A stretch of DNA of 64,000 nucleotides from Dipteris shenzhenensis (lineage: Eukaryota > Polypodiophyta > Polypodiopsida > Gleicheniales), in assembly GCA_047967505.1 (NCBI GenBank), contig CM106539.1, one strand, 5' to 3'. The notes under the pieces were generated by a model, which searched no databases, was not told the origin of the DNA, and worked only from the letters and a program-made list of their open reading frames with translations. Positions 20,966 to 31,323 of this stretch are shown here, piece after piece. Numbering within the stretch: the stretch's first letter is position 1; every line of letters starts with the position of its first letter. Both the position numbers and the translations under genes were made by a program.

Positions 20966-22058
20966 TGTTGGCTCTTTCCTACCGCTTTCGTAGGAAGAGC
21001 TGGGTATTCTATGTTGCAGGGTTCCGAGGCTTTGTGTCACCTACAGATATATTGGAATTGTCGTTGTAGTATATATGTAGCTTAGGACCTCGAGTCGTGT
21101 TCCGGTAAGAGACGTAGGCTTAAGTGTGGTGAGTAAACATAATGCAAGCATGTGTAAAAGGCACGTAAACCATTGTTGTTGGGGTAATGAAGGCTTTCGC
21201 CTTCATTGGGGGTTGTAGGGTTTAGGAGGAGTTGAAGGGTTCAAAAGGAGGTTCCAGGATTTAGAAAGAGTTCAAGGGTTCGAAAGAGTTTCAGGGTTCA
21301 GAAGGAGGTTCCAAGGTTTAGAAGGAGTTCAGGGTTAGGAGGAGGATCCAAGGTTCAGAGTAGAGTACATGGTGGAGAACTCGTCTCCCTCGTAGATCAT
21401 TGAGTTTAAGGGTTTAGGAAAGCATAGGAGTGGGAGAGGAAGAAGGTGTAAGAGCATGGGTGAAGTAAGAGAGAGAGGAGGAAGGAGGAGGAGGGAAGAG
21501 GAGGAGGGAGAGGGAGGAGAGAGGAGGAGGAGGAGGAGGGAGGAGGAGGAGGAGGAGGAGGAGGAGGAGGAGGAGGAGGAGTAGGAGGGAGAAGGGAGGA
21601 GGAGAGGGAGAGGATGGGTTGCAGGGTTGGAGGAGAGGGGAGAAGGGTTGCAAGGTTAGGACATGCTTTTGGACGTGCAGTGCAAGGAAGCATGGACACT
21701 TGAGACAAATGCTTGGAATACCAATGTAGACTCAACACAATGCCCCAAGAGTGTGGGCTTCATTCCATTATGGGGTATTTATACAAGTTGGAGAGCTTCC
21801 CTCTCTGCATGTAACACAAAGTCGTATCACAAAGTTGTAACACAAAGTTGTGTCACAAAGTCGTAACACATTCTCTCTCTTCATGTAGAAGATGTTACAC
21901 AAAGTTATTACACAAAGTCGTAACATAAACTTGTAACACAAACTTGCAACACAAAGTTGTTACACAAAGTCGTAACATAAAGTTGTGTCTAGAAGTTGTA
22001 ACACAAAGTTGTAACACCTTCTCTTTCTTCATAAGTTCATGTTGGCACAGAGTCAACA
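20966..22058 (-). repeat. Gypsy 5' LTR
   Basis: It is the partner of 7006-8112, with the same TGTTG...CAACA ends. By eye, substitutions fall near the positions matching 7087, 7156, 7273, 7281 and 7300, plus perhaps one in the U3 repeats. It carries the same AGG microsatellite (21469-21620) and U3 repeats (21812-22020). Confidence 0.97.
21776..21783 (-). promoter_or_regulatory. TATA box of gypsy promoter
   Basis: The minus strand reads TATAAATA inside the 5' LTR, downstream of the U3 short repeats. The sequence is identical in the 3' LTR. Confidence 0.65.
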
Positions 22059-22063
22059 GTTGC
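22059..22063. repeat. Target-site duplication GTTGC, right
   Basis: It matches 7001-7005 and directly follows the CAACA terminus. Confidence 0.95.
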
Positions 22064-22905
22064 ACAAATCAAGAAAATTCTTGATTTTTGTAATTTTTTT
22101 GATTTGTCTAACAGGTTGGATATATCCCCCAACCTGTTGCTTGAGCAACAGGTTGGGGGATATATCCAACCTGTTGGACAAATTAAAAAATTTTTAAAAT
22201 TTAAGAATTTTATTGATTTGTGCAACAGATTGGATATACGGTTGGGGATGCACCCCTAACCTGTTGCTTGAGCAACAAGTTGGGGGATATCCAACCTATT
22301 GCAGAAATCAATAAATTTCTTAATTTGTGCAACACGGTTGGGGGTGCACCCCCAACCTGTTGCTTGAGCAACAAGGTGGGGAATATCCAACCTATTGCAC
22401 AAATTAATAATTTTCTTAATTTGTGCAACAGATTGGATATATCCCCCACCCTGTTGCTCAAGCAATAGGTTGGGGAATATATACAACTTGTTCTACATGT
22501 CAAGAATTTTCTTGATTTGTGCAACAGGTTGATATACCCCCCAACTTGTTACTCAATATATCTAATCTATTCCACAAGTCAAGAATTTTCTTGATTTGTG
22601 CAACAGGTTGGATATATCCCCCAACCTGTTGCTCAATCCAACCTATTGCACAAATCAAGAAAACTCATGACTTGTGGAATAGGTTGAATATATCCCCCAA
22701 CCTATTGCTCAAGCAATAGGTTGGGGGTGCACCCCCAACCGTATATCCAATCTGTTGCACAAATCAAGAAATTTCTTAATTTTTGAAATTTTTCTAATTT
22801 GTGCAACAGGTTGGATATATCCCCCAACTTGTTGCTTGATTTGTGCAACAGGTTGGGGGATATATCCAACCTATTGCACAAATCCAAAAAATTCATTAAA
22901 TTTTG
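22064..22905. repeat. Palindrome-module repeat array, right part
   Basis: It has the same modules as 6448-7005: CAACCTGTTGC inverted pairs, GGATATATCC, and AAATCAAGAAAATTCTTGATTT-like palindromes. The plain unit near 22745-22770 shows the unoccupied gypsy target. Confidence 0.88.
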
Positions 22906-22909
22906 GTTG

Positions 22910-23110
22910 TATTTTAGGGTTAGGGTTTAGGGTTTAGGATTTAGGGTTTAGGATTTAGAGTTTAGGGGTTAGGGTTTAGGGTTTAGGATTTATTGTTTAG
23001 TAGTTTAGGATTTAGGGTTTAGGAATTAAATGTTTAAAGTTTAGGATTTACGGTGGTTAAGATGTTTTGGTATTAATTGTTTAAAGTTTAGGATGTAGGG
23101 TTTAGGTTTA
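22910..23110 (+). repeat. Interstitial telomere-like TTTAGGG tract
   Basis: TTTAGGG and variants (TTTAGGA, TTTAGAG) repeat in one orientation with decay towards the right. This is the plant-type telomere unit. It lies directly upstream of the DUF7869-like gene. Confidence 0.85.
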
Positions 23111-23852
23111 ATGCCTTCTCTGCTAGTTTTGATATAAAAGTTATTAAGTAATGGGTATGGATGTGGTGTTATATAAGAAGAACGAAGTGGTGGTTTTTGG
23201 ACGAATTCATAGTCTTGATCCTATGAATATGTGTCATTTCCAACGTTGTGGTGAGAGAAGATGTGTAGTGATAATCACCAACATTGTAAATCCTGAAGTA
23301 AATTTAAAATATCCACATGGAGACTTTGAAACATTAGGAGATATCTCACAATGTGACATATTTGATATGCAAGCACACAGAATGCTATGTGACCAAGACA
23401 AAATTGTTCCAAAGACATACTTTCAAGATATCAAGAAAACTTATTTTGAGGGGAAAAAAGTAGAGATGTTATCTTGCTCTGGAGAAGTTTTAGCAATTGG
23501 CAACTTTAAGGGCTATGCTCAGAGTTTTCTCTGTATAGTGGAGATAATTAAGTTGACTAGTGCAAGTGTCATTCAAAATGCAATGGACAGTATTTCACAT
23601 CTAGACGTCCATAATACTATGTCTCATCTACAAGTTCATAGTACTTGTAAATAGGGTTTAGCTTTCTTGAAATCAAGTTTTCCCAAGACAGTTTCTTTCA
23701 ATGTCATGGAAGACACAACAGAATATTATCAGAAGAAAAGGACTATAACACAAATGGGATCCAAATTGATAAGAAGCTATAGTAGTGATCAAGAGTATCA
23801 TAGTGACATGCTCACAGGTATTGAGGAAATTATAGTAAGAGATGTTGATGTG

Positions 23853-24105
23853 GAAAAGGTTTCTTGTGTTGCAAGTGACTCAAATATACTTAGTGGTATA
23901 GAAGACTTGTCTTGTGTTGCAAGTGACTCGAACAGGCTCACTGGTATAGAAGACTTGTCTTGTGTTGCAAGTGACTCGGACAAGTTCACTGGTATAGAAG
24001 ACTTGTCCTGTGTTGCAAGTGACTTGAATAGGCTCACTGGTATAGAACTTGTGTTGCAAGTGACTCAAACATGCTTACTGATATAAAAGACTTGTCTTGT
24101 GTTGA
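23853..24105 (+). repeat. 48-bp coding tandem repeat (16 residues)
   Basis: Four full units of 48 bp begin at 23853, 23901, 23949 and 23997, each encoding EDLSCVASDSNRLTGI or a close variant. A fifth unit has lost about 7 bp, which breaks the frame, and a sixth is partial. The unit keeps a core like L-T/S-G-I/V-E/D. Confidence 0.9.
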
Positions 24106-25897
24106 GAATAATAAGATGGGACCACAAATGGGATAAGTGATGCAATAACAGGAATTAATGATATTAGTGACAATGATCATGATGTTACCACTCGAATGCA
24201 GGGCAAAAGGGGCAGAGAATCTGAGACTTATCATGTTGTTTGTAATATTGTTGCTAGCATGCCAGAGAATATAGATGGGAGAATCTTGAGTTACAAAGGA
24301 GAAAGAGTTCAACCACAAAATTCGAGGCATTGGCAACAAATTGACATCAATGAACATGTCTACCAGATTGCCATTTCCAAGGTATTATAAAGTATCAAAT
24401 AATTCTCAAGCCCACACAGCATTTGATTATAGAGATGAAGATTCAAGGGAAATGGATTCGAGGTTCGATGGGCTTACAACTGGAAAACGCAAGACACTAT
24501 TTACAAAAGGAAAGTATGTGAGTGTGAAGAGGCGAAGAATCATGGCATCAATTCCAAAATCAAAGAGACATGTAATGTTATCCGAGGAGAATATGGAAAG
24601 GATGCTTATGTGAGCTTGTTGCAAGAGACTTTGCATTAGAAAAGTTGGAAAAGATGATTGTGTAGCCATACGCCTTGGTATTTGGAGTAAGACATTACCT
24701 AATAGACATAACTATCTTCTTCAAGAGTTTTCACGCTTTCTTCATCAAGGCACCAATCAAGATTTGAGCACAAGATACTATAAACCTAGATTGAAACCCA
24801 TGGTTAATGGGAGACCCATTTGCAATCGAGGATATCAATGGTTAACTGGACTATCACATGGCACATACTGGACCATCTGGGTAGAGGTGAAAGAAAAAGT
24901 GGTTCATACAATTCATGGAAATACCTACAAGCTTAAATGCCATGGAAGCACTATAAATGCAACCGCAACATTAAAGCAAGTTCTCAAAGACCATGCATTA
25001 CCATAGCCTCATCTTCAACAAACAATGCTAGATGGACGTGTCGAATGTCAACAACATCTTCCTTTGGGAATGACAAAGAAGGTCGTCCTAGAAACTGTCA
25101 ATAAAACTTTACAAGACAGAGACGAGAGCATGATTTCAGGGTCAACCTTGTACAAAATTTGGCATAGAGATTTTTGCCAGGTCAAGACATCATCAAAGCA
25201 AAGGATGTCAAAATGTAAGACATGTGATGAATTTAAAAATGCCATTGAACATAGTAAATGTGAGCAGTAGTGAGGAAGATATATTAAATGGCAATCAATC
25301 CATTTACGTCATGTGCAGGATGCTCGAAAGTTGTATGCTTCTTGGAGAGAGGAAGCTATTTCACATGTTGATAAGTCCATGTGCATCACCATTGATGGCA
25401 TGGACCAGAATACAACAACTTTGCCATGATATAGACGTATCCCACCTGCATTGAAGGGCAAACGTGGACTAAAAACACACTTGCTTGGAGTATTACTAAT
25501 GTACATGGATACCGAATCTTTTGTGATGTATGGATTGATAGTTTGCATGACCATGATAGTAACCAAGTTGTTACATCAATCATGAAAGCAATAAGAAAGG
25601 TTAGAGATGCTCGTGGATGTTTACCTAACACATTGCGAATACAAGATTACAAGCTGATAATTTTTGGAGAGAGAACAAGAATAAATATATATTTGCTTTA
25701 TGCTCTATGCTGGTTGGTTTGAAAATATTTGAAGAAGTAGAAGTTGGCTTTCTTCTTGTCGGCCATACACATGAAGACATTGATCAAATCTTCAGTGTTA
25801 TCTCTGGTGAGTTGAAGTCAATGGATGTTTTGACAATGGAGGATATGCTATTTCAAATTGGGAAAAAAATTGGACACACAAATCCACATTACCATTA

Positions 25898-26616
25898 GGA
25901 AAAATGGAAGCTCATTTTGGGGCCCTGTAAGAAATTCACTATTTTCTCTTTTCTCTCTCTACAAAAGGAAGAAAATATGGATACTTACAAAATGTCAGTG
26001 TGAAAAGGAATAAATATATTCTTTCACATGCTTTACATTCAATGTTCATATAAGAGCAACACTTTTCTGTGCAGAATTTGGTAATTCTGACACCGCGAAC
26101 GCGTCCGGAATGGCCCAAAACCTAAGAATGGCACTGGAAACGCTGGAATTGGACATCCGGAGGCCCGGAAATGGCCAAAAAAGGCCCGAAAAGTGAGATT
26201 TGCTGATAAACGCAATTTGGTACCTATAAACGTGATTTGGTACCTTTCTCAGTGGAGAAAGGTACCAAATCGCGTTTATCAGCAAATCTCACTTTTCGGG
26301 CCTTTTTTGGTCGTTTTCGGGCCTCTGGATGTCCGATTCCAATGTTTCCAGTGCCGTTCTTGGGGTTTTGGACCGTTCCGGACACGTCTGCAGTGTCAGA
26401 ATCACCAAATTCTGCACAAAAAATAAAATTTTTAAAGATTCAAATTAGATCACCTCATTAATGTGACATGCTTCTACGAACATATAGTACTATTTCTTTT
26501 TCTTATTTTCATCTTCTTTTGTTGAATTTTCAACGTTATGTTGACCCACTCCTGATTGGTTGAGAGCCTATTTTCTCTCTCTTCTAAAAGGCCCCAAAAT
26601 GAGCTCCCTTTTTTTC
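25898..26616. mobile_element. 719-bp TIR element inserted in copy A
   Basis: Terminal inverted repeats of about 27 bp share GAGCTCATTTTGGGGCC-type text (25898-25924 and 26590-26616), and the element is flanked by TA on both sides (25896-25897, 26617-26618). Compared with the minus copy, it lies inside the HTNPHY...F stretch of the host pseudogene. The outer parts are pyrimidine-rich. No transposase is encoded, so it is a MITE-like passenger. Its centre is the foldback below. Confidence 0.75.
26068..26418. mobile_element. 351-bp foldback nested in the TIR element
   Basis: Nearly the whole segment is one imperfect palindrome: TGTGCAGAATTTGG at the left end returns as CCAAATTCTGCACA at the right end, with the arms meeting near 26252 (GGTACCTTTCTC and GAGAAAGGTACC). 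No clear target duplication is seen. The arms have diverged by scattered substitutions. Confidence 0.85.
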
Positions 26617-27560
26617 TAATGTTTCAGTTTCACATGCATAACAATATTCTTGTGATGGAATGGAAGCACTACTCAGTAGATGGAGATCATTTATGGAGTG
26701 AGTCAAATAATTCCATTGGAGGAAACTAGATTTGTTCTTGCAAAAAATAAATCACTTGACATAGATGAAATGAAAGGCTTGAAAGCCTTCATTAAACATC
26801 TTCAATATATGATGCAAAAATATCCAGAGCAATCAACTAAAAATTTGGAGATAATTAAATCAACTGAAGCACTTATCCAATCTTTAGAAAGACAAGAAAA
26901 CTTAATAAGCATTGAATACTGTGAATCCTTTTGGTCGGAACAAGCTAGGTCACCAATTTTTCCTTTGGATATAAATATGTTAGTAGATATGGAGGAAGCA
27001 GAGGAATGCCTTTTACCTCGAGAATATTGTGGCAAGAAGGGAGACAAACCCTTAACCGAGTTTATACCATCTAATGAGATTGAAGAGGGTCTATTTGTTG
27101 CAGTTTGTGCATCTAATCCAGGTTCAGAGTTGGATGACCAGTTTGGGTTGCAAAGGTTGCTAAGATAAAAAGGGATGACAAGGGAGCTCCTATAACATTC
27201 ATAGCTTTATGGTATGAACCAAAGCCATTGAAAAAACTCCCGAGAAGATATACAATAAAACAACTCTATGAGGGATGCTTGCAAAAGAAACGTGAATGGG
27301 TTCCAAATAATGAGGGATTAACAGAGGTGGAAGTGAGTAGCATTATTCATTGCTGGAAATCGAGGACACGAAGTTTTAAAAAGAAGCATGGATACAATGT
27401 TGAAAAATGTATCACAATCCCTGATCCAAGTCGTGTCCATATTAAACATCATTTGGCAAGACTTGACCCATCAAGCGCAAATACATTACATGACTCTGAT
27501 GACTCTGAACGAGATTCAGATGCATAAGATAATGTTTTGTATGCTTTTTTCCATACAAAT

Positions 27561-27693
27561 GGTGTATCTATACACCACCAATAACATAATGTATTGTATG
27601 CTTTGTTTTTCAAAAAAAGGGTGTATCTATACACCACTTATATATTAAATTCAACAAACTCTTTTTTTTTTTTTAATGGTGTATCTATACACC
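27561..27693. repeat. Three GGTGTATCTATACACC palindromes
   Basis: The 16-mer GGTGTATCTATACACC (7-bp arms, CT centre) occurs exactly at 27561-27576, 27620-27635 and 27678-27693, spaced 58-59 bp, just past the end of the DUF7869-like reading frame. The intervening DNA is also repeated loosely (TGTATGCTTTTTT). Confidence 0.9.
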
Positions 27694-28035
27694 ACTTATT
27701 TGTTGAATTCAGCAAACTCTTTTCATATGGTGTCATATTTTCACTTCATCAGTACAGTGTTAAAATTGAACTGGAGTTAGGAGACTACTGTTATTATTAT
27801 TATAGTTATTGTATGGGGGCACCATGTACAAGTTTGGGAATTATAGCTTCATTGAGCCATATTTTTTTTTATTAGAGGTCACCACTTGACTTTTTAGCTT
27901 AATAAGGCCATATTTGTATATAAGTGACCCATTTAGTGCTCTAAAAAACCCAATTTTTGAGCTCACTAAGTGAAGTTAAGTGGAGAGGATATGCTCCAAA
28001 AAAAGTCCAAACCAGGAGAAAGTCCAAAAAGTTTG
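27694..28035. other. AT-rich spacer, no gene seen
   Basis: It contains a short TTA run near 27790 and no coding or repeat signal that I can support. Confidence 0.6.
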
Positions 28036-28679
28036 AATAGTGTGTTAATAACAAAAGGGAAAAAGAGGAAGCACTTTCTTACCTGGAATAGTCCCGCTTG
28101 TGTTTTGTGGACTGGCCCTACAAAAGAGAGGAAACATAACATTTTTCAAATAACTAGTTAGAGGAAGCAAGTGTTTAGAGAAGCAACTTCTCAAAGGAAT
28201 TGGATTGAGGAGACAAGCATAAGCCTACAAACAAGGAGAAAGCATAAGCCTACAAGCAAGGAGAAAGAGGAGGAAGAGAAATACCAAAAAGAGAAAAGGT
28301 GAGTCTTCTTTCTTTCACCAAATCTCGTTTTTTGTCCTTAACCTCTGAAAATCAAGCATGAAAACTAGCACATAGCCTTAGCAATACAAGGAAAAACATG
28401 CTTCAACACTCACAAAACGAAATCTCACAAAAAATGAACCTACATTGCTTAAAGAGACTCACCTTCTTAAAAAACTTCTTTTCACACAAGCAGAGAGGGA
28501 GAAGGGTGGAGAGGGAGCACAAGTGTTAGGAGAGGGGCTAGATAGGGGTGAGGAATGGAGAATTGAGAGGAGGAAAGCGAGGTCGTTGAATATACGGTGG
28601 GAGGAGAGATTTTTTCTTTTCTCGCAATAGAGATGCCAAAGAAAGCGTCACACGGGGTTTTGAGTTTAAGCCCCCAGCA

Positions 28680-28862
28680 TTGCTATATAGCGACGCTAGT
28701 TAGTTACTATATAGTGACGCGAGTTAGTCACTATATAGCGATGCGAGTTAGTCACTATAGAGCGACGTTTATATCCAAAAAGCATCACTATATAGTGATT
28801 GAATAGGACAAATCATCGCTATATAGCGATAGAACAGGGCAAAGCGTCGCTATATAGCAATG
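28680..28862. repeat. Subterminal palindromes CGCTATATAGCG, copy B
   Basis: Seven units of the form T-C-G/A-CTATATAG-C/T-GA-C/T-G start near 28680, 28704, 28729, 28752, 28783, 28813 and 28844, at 23- to 31-bp intervals. The best versions are perfect palindromes. CACTA transposases bind repeated subterminal motifs, so these are likely TNP-type binding sites. Confidence 0.85.
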
Positions 28863-29588
28863 GTTCAAGGCACTTATTGTTAGAAGAGAGAAAAGGAGCT
28901 CATGGGTGTCTATTTTTTGGATCTTAATAGATTTCCTTACAGCTCTTGTTGTGATACCATCCATGCTTGCCGTAATGACTGTATTCTCTTTTGTTGTGAG
29001 CATGGAGATTTGGCTAGTTGTCCGAAGTGTGGGGAACAATGATATAGAGATGACTTACAGGTACCGGTAAAGGTCTTGAGACACTTTCCCATCATTGCAA
29101 GAATACAACACATGTTTCGATGCAAAATAGTGGAGTTGATGACATGGCATGCATCTCATTGGTCCACTGATGACACATTGAGGATTCCCATAGATTATGC
29201 AACTTGGAAGCACATAGACAATCAGTGGCTGGACATTGCGAGGGAGCCACACAACTAACATCTTAGGCTCGCCATGGATGGCATGAATCCTTTCAGGTTA
29301 CGCTCGACATCTTGGTCGACATGGCCCATAGTCTTGGTGAATTATAATATCCCACCATGGCTAACAAAAAGAAGGGACACCTCATGCTTGCACTACTTGT
29401 GCCAGGGAAGTACAAGGCTAAAAATATGGACGTGTATATGGCACCTTTGATAGAGGAGTTATAGATCTTATGGAGAGGAGTGCGAGTCTTTGATATTTCC
29501 ACAGCTCCTAGACATACCAATAATATTTTGGTCAAGGGTATCTTGATGTAAACCATGCATGACTACCTAGGATATGGAGAGTACGTAG

Positions 29589-29687
29589 GTATGTGATTGT
29601 GTCTTTACATGTATAATACAGGATTATGATTTCATGACTCTCTTTCGCATGCATGTCTTATACTAACACATTCATGCACACGTGCAG
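29589..29687 (+). other. Spliceosomal intron in CACTA transposase, copy B
   Basis: GTATGTG at the left and CACGTGCAG at the right bound 99 bp; removing it joins GEYV-G to LVTSGYHAC. The corresponding segment of copy B' (37245-37342) has matching borders. Confidence 0.85.
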
Positions 29688-30666
29688 GACTTGTTACAAG
29701 TGGGTACCATGCTTGTCTTGTTTGTGGATCGGGTTTGAAATCGCTTGCACGATACTCCAAACATATGAGGAAAAATGTTTATGAAGATCATGCTCGATAC
29801 CTTCCACTGGACCATCTCGTGCGTGGAGGTTAGCTTGATCCACCACCACCATATTTGAAGGCAAGTGACTAGATTCAAGCTTGGAGTGCGAATGGAGAGG
29901 AACCTCCTCATGGTATGAAGAGGCTATCGATCTTTCATGAGCTTCCTTATTGGGGTCACTTACAAATCAATCATCTCTTGGATCCCATGCATATCTTCAA
30001 GAATGTGGGGGCTACTATTTGGGTACACTTGGTTGGTTTTAAAAACTCGAGAGGAGAGCGAGAAGACTTGCATGATATGAATAGGATGTCTTGTTTGTGG
30101 CCCCATGTGCATGCTTCAGGAAAAGTTATCCTCCCGAAAGCAACATGGATCCTCTCTACGAGAGAGGAGGCAGCAGTCAAGGCAGACATTGCCTCTTTTC
30201 AAACACCCATAGGGTACATGCGTTGCTTGAAAGGAGCATTTTCAAAGGACAATAAGCTTAGTGGACTCAAGTCCCATGATTGGCACAAGGTCTTACGGGT
30301 ATTCTAAGCTGTAGGATTAGTGTACCGATAATCGTGATGCATTAGTGTAATTATGATTATGTTATATTTTTGACATGACTTCTTTGTTGCTTTGATAGTT
30401 CATCCTCCCAATTACAATAAAAGGGTGCTTACAAGAATATGTTAGATAGTAGGGGAGATTTGGGGCCTTGAAAGGGCCTCGTAAGGAATGGATTAGGAAA
30501 AGATTAGTCTCCATAATACAATCCTACATGTAGGGGTCATAAAGGATAACAAGGTGGTTTTAGAAGATTGTACATGGTTTTGCCTTGCATTTATGTTCAA
30601 GGATCCACCAAATGAAGAAGCAGGGCTATTTTATATATCACGTGGTAGGGAGAAGTGTCACCATTA

Positions 30667-30728
30667 GCTTGGTGGCCTAGTGATCGAGGCTCTTGAATGA
30701 TGTATAGGAGGTTGTGGGTTCCATTCCC
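30667..30728 (+). other. tRNA-like A/B boxes, possible SINE head 1
   Basis: A box-A-like TGGCCTAGTGATCGAGG (30674-30689) and a box-B-like GGGTTCCATTCCC (30716-30728) are spaced about 43 bp apart, as in tRNA-derived RNA polymerase III promoters. No cloverleaf acceptor stem is evident, so it is not a tRNA gene. Confidence 0.5.
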
Positions 30729-31272
30729 TGCAGGCATGCCAGTTGCATAATAAATTTTTGGTAGGCGGCATGGGTGGGTGGTGGTGGGTGGTGGCGGGTT
30801 GTGCCATGTGGTAGCTGCACGAGGCTACTCACTGTTCTAGTCCTTACTTTGGAAAGTGAAGTGCCACATGTCACTCTCGTGGGATTTCCTCCCTCCTCCC
30901 ACTTGCAAGGCCACTTGCCATGCATTAAATATCTTTTTTGGACCTTTGTAGGGGCAAATTTCAAATTTTTGGTGCTCAAGGACATGTGGAAGCACACGCT
31001 TCTTCCTCCCCTGACTTGGTGGTTTTCCCCTCAAAATGCATGGTCTTCTTTCAGCACAAACCATGGTTTTTCCAATTGAAACCACCTATTTCCTCTGGCA
31101 TTTATTATGCACATGCCACCTCAACATGGCATTGTTGAGATATCGAGCTCCACTCGTGATATGCCAGGGTGACCGTCGTGCATTTATGTCACCGACTTGT
31201 TAGCTGCAGATGCGGTTGGTACACCGCCCATGAATAATAGCTAGATGACAGCTATCCTTATGTACTCTAGTT

Positions 31273-31323
31273 CGTGGCTCAGTTAGTATGCCACCTTAGT
31301 TAGATGAGTTTGGTTTGAGACCC
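31273..31323 (+). other. tRNA-like A/B boxes, possible SINE head 2
   Basis: TGGCTCAGTTAGTATGCC (31275-31292) resembles box A and GGTTTGAGACCC (31312-31323) resembles box B, with about 37 bp between starts. The spacing is shorter than usual. Confidence 0.4.

Larger units (their letters stand above)
7006..22058 (-). mobile_element. Complete Ty3/gypsy LTR retrotransposon, 15.05 kb, Tat/Athila-like
   Basis: Two near-identical LTRs of 1107 and 1093 bp with TGTTG...CAACA ends flank a minus-strand interior. A 5-bp duplication GTTGC flanks the whole. Removing the element and one duplication restores CCAATCTGTTGCACAAATC, which occurs intact in the same array near 22748. The order 5' to 3' is LTR (20966-22058), tRNA-Asp-like PBS, 2.45-kb leader, gag-pro, pol (RT, RNase H, integrase, no chromodomain seen), a long extra ORF, a weak polypurine tract, and LTR. 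The LTRs differ by about six substitutions plus microsatellite and short-repeat length changes, so the insertion is fairly recent. The coding frames are nevertheless interrupted several times. The clade call rests on the PBS and integrase style and is less certain than the element itself. Confidence 0.97.
23151..27527 (+). pseudogene. DUF7869-like gene, candidate transposase, copy A (plus)
   Basis: This is a heavily broken copy of the gene at 44405-47808. In order: an N-terminal domain (23151-23640, MGMDVVLYKKNEVVVFGRIHS) with the pattern of a domain seen in plant En/Spm-associated proteins; tandem acidic repeats (23853-24105); a basic and Cys-containing middle part (24490-25260); then blocks holding IDGMDQNTTTLP (near 25392), an RIQ-ADN-like block (near 25640-25670) and VGHTHEDIDQIFS (near 25755-25795). 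A C-terminal region (26680-27510) matches the end of the minus copy. Stops and frame changes occur throughout, and a 719-bp insertion interrupts it at 25898-26616. The Asp/Glu residues in the three blocks are spaced like an RNase H-fold D-D-E/D site in the other copy. Transposase function is inferred. The family is recognised only as DUF7869-like, from memory. Confidence 0.75.

Noticed and set aside
22910-23110. A real chromosome end
   Set aside because: The repeats are degenerate, only ~200 bp, and flanked on both sides by transposon sequence.
30667-30728. Possible tRNA gene
   Set aside because: Box A and box B resemblance is present but no paired acceptor stem or cloverleaf can be drawn; a SINE-type head fits better.
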